Made by a program: the position numbers and the translations under genes. A stretch of DNA of 64,000 nt from NCBI GenBank assembly GCA_028622995.1, contig JAJQJQ010000005.1:2852001-2916000 (forward strand). Reading direction: 5' to 3'. Shown here one piece after another: positions 48,995 through 60,349 of the stretch. The notes beneath the pieces are model-generated. The model searched no databases, had not been told where the DNA came from, and was given only the letters and a program-made list of their open reading frames with translations. Source of the DNA: Panagrolaimus kolymaensis. Taxonomy: Eukaryota > Nematoda > Chromadorea > Rhabditida > Panagrolaimidae. Every line of letters begins with the position of its first letter. Positions within the stretch are counted from its first letter, which is position 1.

Positions 48995-49643
48995 ATGTAT
49001 GGTTTTATCAAAAAAGTTTGTTTTCGAAAAACAGAAAAATTGTAGTTTGCCCTTGGAAAACTTTTCTCATCCATTTTCTATTTCTTTTCTTTCAGGCTTA
49101 AAGTGGCTCCAAACGAAACCTTGCCAAAAATGGAGTATTAAAAAATAAATTGATGACTTGTTAGAAGATGAACGATAGGTAATTGCAAAAAAAAATGATG
49201 TTAAATTTATTCTTATAAAAAAATAAGGAGTTGGTTAGTGAAGCCTTCTTCATAAAAAAAGATACTTCTTCTGCTTATCGAAAGGGATAAAAAGTGGGCT
49301 AACCTTGATCTCATAAATCCAATTATTATTAGTAACCATTTTTGATTATACTTTAACCCTTTTTTGTATCGCAGGATTTATTTTTTACTTTTTCACGTCC
49401 TTTTAATCAAACAAAACACCCACATATTAAAAATGTTTCAATACAAGGATTTTTAAAACGTTGAAATTACTTTCAAATGAAAACAATTTTTTTTTCAAAC
49501 CACATTATTTATTTGGATGACGAAAATAAAATTGGTTGTTAAACGAAAGAAAAGTTAAATATTATTTATTATTATCACATTTTACTTACAATAAAAAATG
49601 ACAGGTACACGATGAGTTCACAAAGCGTTAAATAATATTTACA
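48995..49643. other. Intergenic, no gene recognised
   Basis: AT-rich spacer between two minus-strand genes. The plus-strand frame at 48879-49148 runs antisense to the membrane-protein exon and has no protein character. Confidence 0.45.
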
Positions 49644-50426
49644 TTAAAAACTAACGAAAAGCCATCCAAGAAGAAGCATTCCAACGATTGTTAAACCACC
49701 AATTTTTGTTTCATCTTTGCTTGTAGTTGTTTCAGTTTTTGATCTCTCATTGCTAGAAAATGTTTTACCTTCATTAGGAGTGCATTCACCATCTGCAGAA
49801 ATTTGATTTATTAACTTCTTTGCGCACTAAAACCAAATTTTTGTTGAGATATAAATAAGTCTATAAACATACTTCTCTAAATTGGAGGCCTTCAGCGGCA
49901 TCTTTGACAGGATCTTTAGAGTCTTGCATAGCTGGAAGATCATTATAGCAACTTTTATCATCAATATGTAGTTCTTCTTGATTTTTGTCATTTTTGCAGA
50001 TATTATCATCTCCTTTGCATCCAGAACCAGTATATACTTTACCATTACGAAGACAAGCCCAAACAGCGCATACATCACAGTCGATCTTTGTCACATTGTT
50101 AGGATCTAAAATTTTAGTTAAAATTAATTGTAAAAAAACAAACACTCATTAATGGGTATTTGGTAATGAATCCATGTTAAATCCATTTCATTTCGCTATT
50201 TTTCTTTTTATTCACTCTATGGTTATTTTTGCAACGAAAAATTTTTTGAACTTTAATATCTCAGGAAATTATTGAAACTCGAAATATAACTTTTCCAAAA
50301 AAACTTACCAAATGGTGAATTAAACTCCTTTGTAATACACAAATCAGTTTTTACACATTCAACAGCACCAGAAAATGGAATGAAGATGAGAACAACAAAA
50401 CCGATCAAAGCAGAGACGACTTTCAT
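49644..50426 (-). CDS. Secreted cysteine-rich protein with C-terminal hydrophobic anchor
   Basis: Exons complement(49644..49826, 49873..50105, 50309..50426) encode 177 residues. The N-terminal signal peptide is MKVVSALIGFVVLIFIPFSG. The mature region has about nine cysteines (CVKTDLC, CDVCAVWAC, GSGCKGDDNIC, KSCY, CAKK, GEC). The C terminus ends in a hydrophobic stretch (GLTIVGMLLLGWLFVSF) right at the stop, typical of GPI-anchored proteins. The layout recalls small Ly6-like or nematode-specific surface proteins, but the cysteine pattern is not one I can assign. Confidence 0.8.
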
Positions 50427-50738
50427 TTTTGACGACGAAAGTCAAACTTGCAAATAAGCACGAATGATCAACGAAAAATAAGGAAATGAAATGTCCAAAC
50501 AATGGCTAAAGTTTTAAATTTGAATAATCATAAAAAATTATTTTTGAAAGGATTATTATTTTAACGCAAGTAAATTTGAAACAAAAATAAAAAAGCATTG
50601 CTTTACGTTGGACTTTTTGATATGGTAGGTTAATTGGAATTTTCTTTCTAAAAAGTTTTTTGAGTATATGTATCCCTGGGTTTCATAGCAAATTGGTGAA
50701 TCAGCCTTAAACAATTTTTATTTCAAAATTTTTCGAAG

Positions 50739-51346
50739 TTAAATTATTAAGTTTGTGTTGCTAATAATTTGCTTCCTCGAACTTTCAAGAGTTTTTCCAA
50801 GATCATGAATTTCCATAATTTTTGTTGCAATAAGTGAAGCAAAACCAATCGGGACATACCCACATTAATAAACCAAAGAGACTAATAGCAAGATCTAATG
50901 CAATAAAAATATCAGCCAAAGGTTTGTCTTTTTCACCGTGATATGAAAGTGAAATTCCTACAGCCACACAAAATAAAATTAAACCATGAACATTCATTCC
51001 ATAGGTTTTATGGATTTTTAGGACTAATGAGCGAGGATCAGATTCATTTAAACGAATATATTCTGATGAAGTTTGACGAAAGGTTGCTAAAATAATGTTA
51101 TCATAGAATATATTTCTGGAAATAAGAATTAGATGATTAGTTCCAAAAATATTTTAAAGCTTTTTGGATTATAAAAAAAAGTTAGTTTCAAAAAGGTTTT
51201 AAAGCATCCATTAGCTTTCCCAACTAATGCCACGGAGTATCATAGCAAAAAATTTCAGCGACAACTTTTTTAAGGAACTCTCAAGTGTTCAAAATAAAAT
51301 ATTCTCACCTAAACAACATCCAAAAAATTATCCACTTTACTAACAT
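50739..51346 (-). pseudogene. Small membrane protein with an apparent single-base frameshift
   Basis: Exon 1 is complement(51309..51346) (MLVKWIIFWMLF) and joins in phase to an exon ending 51115. The open frame has two hydrophobic segments (VHGLILFCVAVGISL, DIFIALDLAISLFGLLMW) and then stops at 50803 after an unlikely WVCPDWFCFTYCNKN tail. In the neighbouring frame the same DNA reads YVPIGFASLIATK and EIHDLGKTLESSRKQII to a stop at 50739, a much more natural ending. The switch sits at GTGGGTATG near 50866: one G too many. It could be a recent inactivating indel, a sequencing error, or an unusual splice. No family was recognised. Confidence 0.55.
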
Positions 51347-51543
51347 CTGCAACAAAAAATAAATTAAATATTTCTAAACTTCAAACTTGAAAAGATACTG
51401 CCACTCATTTTCTAAAGTCTGTCTTGTCTCTTCATCCTTTCGTAACAAAATATAAAATTTACAAAACTTTATTCTTTTATTTTCAATACAAAACCTATTA
51501 CATAAATACATACAAAATAAAATACATATTTACATAGTTATTA

Positions 51544-52443
51544 TTATGCAGCAACTGTAGTTGTAATAGGTAAAATAACACTTCGAACTTTAGCGCGTAA
51601 ACCAAAAAGTTTTGCTGGATCAGTATCATTTTCAGTACATATAACATATATAACTTGAAGTTTATCTTGTTTCGCTCCACCACCAGCCAATCGAATAACT
51701 TCTAATTCATTTGCAGCATTACAATCAAGAAATGAATAAACAGGATTAACACGAAAATAAAAATTATTTGATGAACGTATTTTGATTGCCAAACGATCAG
51801 ATGATTTGTTTATCATTAAATGCCTGAAAAGGATATGGAATATTAGTAAGTCAAACTCTAAATAAAAACAAAAAATTCAAACATACTTTGAAACACCACC
51901 ACGAGTATCAAATACAGCTTTATTTGGATTAATGCATAAAACAGGAGAAGACTTTGCTAATAAAGATGATGTTGAACGAGGTGAAGCCGCATGTTTTGAT
52001 GGTGATACTTGAGTAACAGCAGGTGTTGGAATGGATGATGATGGAACGGAAGCTGGAATTGACGTTGTAGGTGCAACAACAGGAGGAGGTATCAAAGCGT
52101 GAGTTGTTGTTGTTGATATTGGAGCAGCCATTGGTTGTTGTTGATCTTGAACAGGTGTTGGTTTTTGTGTTACAAGCAAAGGAGTTGATGTTTGAGTTGG
52201 TGCAGCTACAACAATAATATCTTTTTGATCGGATGCATCTGATGAAGTAAATGATGGTGGAGCAACAGAAGAAACGATTGATGCAGGAGCAACATTATTA
52301 TTATTGTTTACTTCTTCAAGTTGTTTTGTAGTTGATGATGTTGTTGGAGTTGGTTGAACAGCAGCATTTGCACCTCCGGATGATGGCGTTGTTGTTGTTG
52401 ATGGAATTGTTCCTTCTTGCATCGGTTGTTGTTGAGACGTCAT
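51544..52443 (-). CDS. Protein with long Ser/Thr/Pro-rich N terminus and C-terminal MSP domain
   Basis: Exons complement(51544..51823, 51887..52443) encode 278 residues. The first ~165 residues are low-complexity (T, S, P, Q, V, A), with polyasparagine and repeated TPxP phrases. The C-terminal ~105 residues form an MSP domain: INPNKAVFDTRGGVSKHLMI, RLAIKIRSSNNFYFRVNPVY and GGGAKQDKLQVIYV. MSP-domain proteins in nematodes are sperm cytoskeletal or signalling components. The C-terminal placement and the short domain resemble small sperm-specific MSP-like proteins with an added disordered region. There is no signal or membrane segment. Confidence 0.85.
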
Positions 52444-53176
52444 TTCACTTTCAAATTGTGAATTCAAGACTGAATGTTTTGCATTGCATATCAAAAAAAA
52501 AAGAAAGAAGTATGCTGAAAAAAAAAATGGAATCAAAAGTTTTGTAAATTTACATTTTTCCTTCACCAAAATCCTCAAACAAATTTTTTGAAGTAGATAA
52601 AACAGCCCTTTATCTCGGCAAGAAATTGCTTGAGCAATGGAAAATGCGGTATTTTACGGTAACTTGGAAAGACAAGCTTTCATTTTCGACAAAAAAATTT
52701 CATCGAAGCTTTGATTTTATTTTGACCAATTCGAAATGTGTGTGTGTGTCTGTTAAATTTTTACATTTTTTTTTGTATCCTCGATAGACTTTTGCTTTTT
52801 CTCAATACCTTTACTTTGTTAAATTTGTCATCACAACTCTTACATAACTTTTGTCTAAAATTTGAGTCGGAGATTGTTTCAAAACCTTCATTATCGAGTT
52901 AAAAAATGTACCAGATCCTCGTAAAATAAATACAATCTTTAAAATTTTTAACTATCGTTTCTCTCAATCTCCTTTCAATTCTAATAAGGAACTAGCTGAA
53001 GACTTCGCTACTTTGTGCTCGCGCTCTGTCCTATGTTTCATACGCGATTTTCCCATCTTCTTTTTTTCCCGCGCCAACTAAATCTTTCTTCGATGTTTCT
53101 CTTTTTTGGAGCAATTTTACTTCATAAATAAATAGTTTTTTGCCTTATCTTTATTTCCTCTATTTTTTAGACTTGT
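52444..53176. promoter_or_regulatory. Divergent upstream region with probable leader-splice acceptor
   Basis: Lies between the MSP-domain gene (-) and the topoisomerase gene (+). A consensus acceptor TATTTTTTAG at 53161-53170 sits 6 bases before the topoisomerase ATG, the usual position for nematode spliced-leader addition. A TG repeat (TGTGTGTGTG) lies near 52740. No other gene was seen. Confidence 0.55.
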
Positions 53177-56100
53177 ATGCTCAAGATTTTTACACGGATA
53201 GTTCGACTTCAAACTAATACCAGCTTAAGCTCATCTCTTCCACCTTTAATTTATCATTCTCGCGCTTATTCTTCTTCGTGAGTATCTTTTTTGTATTATC
53301 TAATTTCGTTTGTTTAAATTTGTCAATTTTCAGGTCTTTGGACAATCCGAAAAGAAAAATGTCGATCGAGACTGTTTATCAAAAGAAAACTCAATTGGAG
53401 CATATTCTCTTGAGACCTGATACTTACATTGGTTCCGTCGAATTCTCCGACAAGGCTCCTATGTGGGTTTATGATGTCAAAGAAGATAAGATGGTCAATC
53501 GTGAGATCTCGTTTGTTCCTGGGTTGTACAAAATCTTTGATGAAATCTTGGTGAACGCAGCTGATAACAAGCAACGAGACAAGAAGATGAACTGTATCAA
53601 AATCACCATTGATAAGTAAGTTGTTTGGTTAATGAGATAGAATGCTGGATTTTAGAATCGTTTATTTTCTTTTTATTAACATCGTTCATTTTCAGAGAGA
53701 ACAATGAAATCTCCATTTACAACAATGGTCGAGGTATTCCTGTTGTTGAACACAAAACTGAAAAAATGTATGTTCCTGAACTTATCTTTGGTACTTTGTT
53801 AACTTCGTCTAACTACAATGATGATGAAAGAAAGGTCACTGGTATGTTTATAAGCCTTTTGAGTTATAAATCTTATAATTTACTTTTTAGGTGGTCGTAA
53901 CGGATATGGTGCCAAACTTTGTAACATCTTCAGCACAAAGTTCGTCCTTGAAACATCATCCAAAGAATATGGCAATTCTTTCAAACAAACATGGGTGGAC
54001 AACATGAAAAAGAATGGAGAAGCTAAAATTGAAAAAGCCAATGGAGATGATTTTACTAAGGTTACCTTCCGTCCTGATCTCACCAAATTCAAAATGAAGG
54101 AGCTTGATGATGATATTATTGCTTTAATGTCTCGACGTGCTTATGATATTGCTGGTGTATCCAAGGGTGTTAGTGTCTTTCTTAATGGCAAGAAGATTCC
54201 TGTTTCTGGTTTCAAACAATATGTCGAACTTTACACGAAGGATTACATCGATAGCAATGGCGAACCTTTCAAAGTTGCTCATGAAATTGTCAACGATCGT
54301 TGGGAAATTGCTGTCACGGTCTCTGAAAAGAACTTTCAACAAGTCTCCTTCGTCAACTCTATTGCAACAACAAAAGGCGGACGACATGTCGACTATATCA
54401 CTGATCAGATCGTTGGAAACATGATGGAGGCAATCAAGAAGAAAATTGGCAAAGGTAGTATTCAAGTTAAACCCTTTCAAGTCAAAAACCATGTTTGGGT
54501 GTTTGTCAATTGTCTTGTTGAAAATCCTAGCTTCGATTCTCAAACGAAAGAAACTCTTACAACTTTGGCAAAATCTTTTGGTTCCACCGCCGCTGTCACG
54601 GAAAAGTTTTCTGCGTCTGCTCTCAAATGTGGTATCGCTGATGCTGTTATGTCTTGGGTGAAATTCAAGCAACAAGAACAAGCTGATAAGAAATGTAGTT
54701 CTAAGAAGACGTCTAAACTCAAGGGTATTCCTAAGCTTGAAGATGCTAACGATGCTGGAACAAAGAATTCTCATCTCTGTACTTTGATCTTGACCGAAGG
54801 AGATTCAGCCAAGTCTTTAGCTGTTGCTGGTTTGGGTGTTATTGGACGTGATCATTATGGTGTGTTTCCACTTCGTGGTAAAATGTTAAATGTTCGCGAA
54901 GGAAGTCATGCTCAAATTATGAAAAACGCCGAAGTCACATCGATGCTGAAGATTCTTGGTTTGCAATACAAGCTCAAATATGATTCTGAAGATGATATGA
55001 AAACTCTTCGTTATGGTAAAGTTATGATTATGGCTGATCAAGATATGGATGGTTCGCACATTAAAGGTCTCGTCATCAATTTCATCCATTACAACTGGCC
55101 TAACTTGATCAAGAAGAACTTTGTCGAAGAATTCATCACTCCTATCATCAAGGCTACTAAAGCAAAGGAAGAAATTTCATTCTTCAGTATTCCTGAATAT
55201 GCTGAATGGCGTCAAAATACAGCAAATTGGAAAACTTACCGTATCAAATACTACAAAGGTATAATTTTTTCGAAACCTTTGTTTCCTTTAATATGCCTTT
55301 CTGTTTTAGGTTTGGGTACTTCCACTTCCAAAGAAGCCAAAGAATACTTTTCTGACATGCTTAGACATCGTATCAAATTCAAATATGATGGTCAACCATG
55401 TGATGATGCAATTGATCTTGCATTTTCAAAGAAGAAGATTGAAGAACGTAAAGATTGGCTTACTCGATGGATGGAAGTTCGTAAACAAATTCGTCTTGAA
55501 AATGGTACAGAAGATTACCTTTATAGTAAAGATACTCGTGCTGTTAGCTACAGTGATTTCATCAATCGTGAACTTATTCTTTTCTCAAACACTGATAATG
55601 AACGTTCAATTCCCAGCCTTGTTGATGGTTTAAAACCTGGTCAAAGAAAGGTTCTCTTCACATGTTTCAAGCGAGCTGATAAGAAAGAAGTCAAAGTTGC
55701 TCAACTTGCTGGTGCTGTCGGTGAAATGTCTGCATATCATCACGGTGAAGTAAGTTTTTTGGCTAATGGAATACGATTTTTACAATAATATTTTAGGCAT
55801 CTCTTATGTCAACCATTGTTAACCTGGCTCAAGACTTCGTTGGTACCAACAATATCAACCTTCTTCTTCCCATTGGTCAATTCGGTACTCGTCTTCAAGG
55901 TGGTAAAGATTCAGCTAGTGCTCGTTACATTTTCACTCAATTGAAGTAAGTTTTAGTTTTTTCCTTTTAACCATTAATTTCAACGGTTTTTAGCCCTGTT
56001 ACTAAAGCTCTCTTTCCTTCTGATGATGAATATGTTCTTAAGTTCTTGTATGAAGAAAATCAACGTATTGAACCCGAATGGTATGCTCCAATTATTCCTG

Positions 56101-57978
56101 TTGTGCTTTGCAATGGTGCAGAAGGTATTGGTACTGCTTGGTCTACAAAGGTGCCTAATTACAATCCTCGTGATCTTGTTGAAAATATTCGTCGTTTGAT
56201 CCGTGGTGAACCCATTAAACGTCTCATCCCATGGTACAAGCATTTCAATGGAACTATTGTGGAAATAGATGCTCAACATTTCTGTTGTAATGGTGAAGTT
56301 AGTGTCCTCTCTGATGATACTATTGAAATCACTGAACTTCCTGTTAAAACATGGACACAACATTACAAAGAAGCTGTTATTGAACCATTGCTTGAAAATG
56401 ACAACAAAGCTGAACTTCAAGTTATGGACTTCAAAGAATATCATACCGATGTTACTGTAAAGTTTATCATCAAAATTCCTTCCGATAAATTAAAGAAAGC
56501 TGAAACTCAAGGATTGCATAAAATTTTGAAACTTCAATCTGCTATTTCTACAACTTCTATGGTTCTTTTCGATGGTGCTGGTTGTTTGAGAAAGTTTACC
56601 TGTCCTGAAGATATCTGTCGTGAATTCTATGAAGTACGTAAGAAGGTTTATATTGATCGAAAACGTTATGTCGAAGGGATGCTTCAAGCTCAAAGTGATC
56701 AACTTTCTCATAAAGTAAGTTACTTAAAACATTTGGTTATTGTAATGCATTATATGTTTTTAGGCTCGCTTCATTTTGCTTAAGATCGACAACAAAATTT
56801 TCATTGAAAACAAGAAGAAAGCTGCCATCATTGATCAACTTGTCAAACTCAATTTCCCTCCAGATCCAGTCAAAAAATGGAAAGAAATTCAAAAGAAAAA
56901 GGAAATTGAAGCTGCTAGTGAAGTTGGAAATGACGAAGAATCCGCTGGCGAAGAAGATGACGATGAAGCTTCGGGAACCAATGAAAAACGCGTTCAAGAT
57001 TATGATTATCTTGTTGGTCAGCAATTGTGGAAGCTTTCAACTGAAGAAAAGGATAAGCTTCTTGCTGAATCTGAAGCTAAGAAAGTCGAATTAGCTGTAC
57101 TTCAAGGGAAAACATGGAGCGATCTTTGGGAAGAAGACTTGGAAAAATTCTTGGAAGCTTTGGAAAAGCAAGAACGTAAAGAAGAAGGTGATATTGAAGA
57201 AGCTATCAAAATCGCTGCAAAGAAAATCTCAAAGGATAAAGCTGCTGGTGGTAAAGGGAAGAAAGCTCAAGCACTCTTTGCTGAAGTTAAACCAAATCCA
57301 AATGCTATTCGTATTGAACCAACAATCACTCATATGAAAGAAAAATATGAAGCCAAGCCAACAAAACGCGGCGTCAAAACTGAACCCAAGGTTAAAAAAG
57401 AAATGAATATGCGCGAGATGCTTGATGGTAACGAAGAAAACGAAGATCCTAGCAATGAAGTTGTAAGTTTATCCTTTTATTGTGCTCTAATAAAATCAAC
57501 TTTTTAGAATGATTTGGACGGCGATGTTGAAATGAAAGATGTCAAGCCAAAGAAAGCTGCTCAAAAACGTCCCAAAGCTGAACCAAAACCCAAAGCTGAG
57601 CCAAAATCAAAAGCTGTTCCAAAATCCAAAGCTGAAGCAAAATCTAAAGCTGATCCAAAATCAAAAGTTGCTAAAGCTGAACCAAAGCGAAAAGCTCCTG
57701 CTAAGAAGGTCGTAGTTTCAGATGATGAAGACGATGTTGAAGATATCTCGGATTCTAACGATGATGAAGTTCTCTCAGATGCTGACGATGATGAAGTTGA
57801 AATTGCTCCAGTTAAACGTGATGCTCCTCGTCGTGCTGCTGCTGCCGCGGCTACCAAGAAAATTGTCATTGAAGATAGCGACGACGATGAAGATGACGAT
57901 TCGGATGAAGAAGCTCCAAAGCCTAAGAAAGGACGGATTCTTATCTCTGATGATGAAGAGAATGATTTCTTTGTTTAA
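53177..57978 (+). CDS. top-2: DNA topoisomerase II with mitochondrial-type leader
   Basis: Exons 53177..53277, 53334..53615, 53696..53841, 53891..55258, 55310..55749, 55797..55945, 55994..56714, 56764..57462 and 57508..57978 encode 1458 residues. Key motifs: ATPase start [18 protein letters not shown], Bergerat-fold EILVNAADN and [11 protein letters not shown], Toprim EGDSAKS (Glu479) and ADQDMDGSH (Asp559 onward), [11 protein letters not shown], and active-site Tyr823 in SASARYIF. The enzyme passes one duplex through a transient double-strand break. Exon 1 adds [11 protein letters not shown] and a basic, Ser-rich, acid-free stretch, typical of a mitochondrial presequence. A second ATG in exon 2 ([10 protein letters not shown]) would give the nuclear form. 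The tail is repetitive (KAEPKxK) and acidic, as in nuclear enzymes. The symbol is by function; a mitochondrial-annotated C. elegans paralogue also exists. Confidence 0.93.
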
Positions 57979-58627
57979 ACTTCATTAATCCTGCAATTTT
58001 ACTAAATGATCTCTTTTTTCTGTTATATTGTTTTTTCTTTAATTTGTGAATCATGTTTCGGTTTGAATAAATATTGATAAATGAAAGATTTTGTGTGCAT
58101 TTTTTGTAGATTTAGCAGTAATGTCTAGTCCTAACCTCTTTAATTTGATATGACGATACTTTAATCATAGCCTAATGCTTCCCTTGTGGTATTGCTCGTA
58201 TGTAATTTTAAGGTTGAGATCAATTTTTCGAAATAATTCTTTGTTTTGGAACGAAAAGGATCCCAATGTTGCTTGCCTAATTTTAGTTTATTCAGCTTTT
58301 GAATAACCATCCCAAAGTTTGCGTGAATCATATTATTTTATTTCCATCACGCATCACATTTAATCATTCCCATGAAAAAGCATTGTAAACGCATTTCGAA
58401 CTAAATTATGGCTGCTAGCAGTCCCATTCAAATTTATTGGTTCTTGGCAGCCATATTTTCAAGCTTTAACATGAAAGTTCCAAGAAATTTGCTCAAACTT
58501 ATGGTATTTGAGAATTGAAAAGTGGTGGGTTTTCAATTCATTCTGGTGTTCATCAAGTGTTCAAACTCTTCGTCGCTGTTTGTTTTGTTCCTCTTGCTTT
58601 TCGTTGGCTGCTGCTGCTTTTAAAACT
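57979..58627. other. Intergenic, no gene recognised
   Basis: A poly(A) signal (AATAAATATTGATAA, about 58066) follows topoisomerase II. The rest is upstream DNA of the next plus-strand gene, with no other feature. Confidence 0.5.
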
Positions 58628-59960
58628 ATGGTTCAAAAAAGTTTATCTGAATTTGTTAAAGAATTTCGTAATCTTCCGCCTCCTATGCCGCTATCATTTA
58701 AAGCTGATGAAGATTCTGATGTTGCTGATATTAAGCATATGCTAACAACTTCGAATGACGCTGCTGCTGTTGATGCTTGTGATGTTCGTATCAATCGTGC
58801 TCGCTCGGATACTCGTGTCAATTTGAATGATGGTGATGTCAATGATAATGGTCAAAGCCAAAGTGTTTCTGATGCAGCTAAGCATGCTAATGATTCAACA
58901 ACTATGCCTCAACCACCAACGTCAATGGCTATGTCATCAAATTTTCCAAAAGAAATTCCGCAGTTTGATCCAAATTCTATCAATCCTTTAATTCTGAATC
59001 TATTAGCTTCAATTATTCATGCTGCAACATTAGAACCATTTGCTCAAATGATGAATGCTTTTAATCAATCACTTTCAACTGTTGCTTCTTCTAATCTTGG
59101 ACCGTCTGTTAATCCTCAGACACTTTTTGGCGCTGCTCGTATTTCATCAAATATCAACAATGAAGCTGCTAATGCAAGAACAACATCAAAGCCAAATGAA
59201 AAATCAAACTCTCTTTTGCAATATGTCATTTCAAAGCCTTCAATTGCTGCTGAATCATCCTCCAAGAAACGAATCAATCGTGGAAGAACTTTTAAAGCCC
59301 ACAAAGGTGTTTACAATGTTATGATTGATGATGAAATTCGGCCAGCTGATTATTTGATGGATGCTTTGAGAAGAGAATTAATCAAGAAGCAAGTTGGACT
59401 TTTGGATATTGTGAGTTTCTTTCTTAACCTTTTTTAAACCCTTTTTTGTTTACGTTATAACTAATTCTTTGAACTTTTAGATCATTGATGGTTCAAGTAT
59501 CTATGAAAAGCTTTCAAAAACCGTTGATCTTCTTCCACATTTGAAAAATCCTTCACATTGTGGAGCTGTTATTGCTGGACATTTATTTCCTCGTGACTTC
59601 TTTATCAACCATATTCTTCGTGATACTGATGGAAATGTTAAAGCTGCTAAAGGTTTCATCAATCATAGCAACCGTGAACCACTTTCTCGAGAAGCATCAA
59701 AACTTTTCTTTGGTATGTTTTTATTGCTTTATTTTTTGTTCTCTTCTAAATCTAAACTCAACTTTTCAGATGTACTGTATTACTTTGGTGGGGTAATCAT
59801 TAATCCTGATATGCTGGAATCATGGATGTGGGTTGCACGAAAAGGTGTAAATGATCGTGGTAATACATCTAAAAGTGGTCGTAATGTTTTTGTTGAATCT
59901 GATTATGTTCCAATTTTGCAAGAAGATATTTGGTTCTCTGAAAACTCGACTACTTTGTAA
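58628..59960 (+). CDS. Uncharacterised protein with disordered N terminus and conserved-looking C-terminal domain
   Basis: Exons 58628..59410, 59481..59712 and 59770..59960 encode 401 residues. The start MVQKSLSEFVKEFRNLPPP is the first ATG followed by protein-like sequence. Residues about 30-230 are Asn/Ser/Asp-rich and probably disordered, with a basic patch (SSKKRINRGRTFKAHKG). Residues about 235-380 look globular: DYLMDALRRELIKKQ, VDLLPHLKNPSHCGAVIAGH, HSNREPLSREASKLFFD and ESWMWVARKGVNDRG. The layout resembles nuclear DNA- or chromatin-binding proteins, but I do not recognise the domain. A BEN-like fold was considered without support. Confidence 0.75.
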
Positions 59961-60349
59961 ACGTCTTCTTTTTCTTTCTTTTCTTCTGTATTTTGTTTTA
60001 ATTGTAATAATTTATTAAAATGTGTAAATAAAAAGTGCAAAAATTTTAAACATTTATTTTTGGATTATGAAACAAACACAAAGCATTTACTATTTTTATT
60101 TGCATTTCGATCCAACATTTTTTTGATAACATAATTTATTTTTTTTGTATTTGTACTGTAAATTTATTTTCTTAAAAATTTTAAAAGTGAAATAAAAAAT
60201 ATCTATAAAATAGTAATTTTGTTGCCATTAATTAAAATCAAAGAAAGCACGGTAAAACATTTTCAAGTTTGCATAAATTTTCATTATGTCTTTCCAAAAA
60301 TCCTGCTGCAATTCTTCTCGAACTCTACAAAGTTTACTGTAATTTTAAG
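59961..60349. other. Convergent 3' spacer
   Basis: Tail-to-tail spacer with AATAAA near 60027 for the plus-strand gene. Nothing else was recognised. Confidence 0.5.

Noticed and set aside
54124..54774. Long minus-strand frames across the topoisomerase gene
   Set aside because: Antisense shadows of a well-supported coding exon.
58628..59960. BEN-domain protein
   Set aside because: The C-terminal region is globular-looking, but I could not place the conserved BEN pattern.
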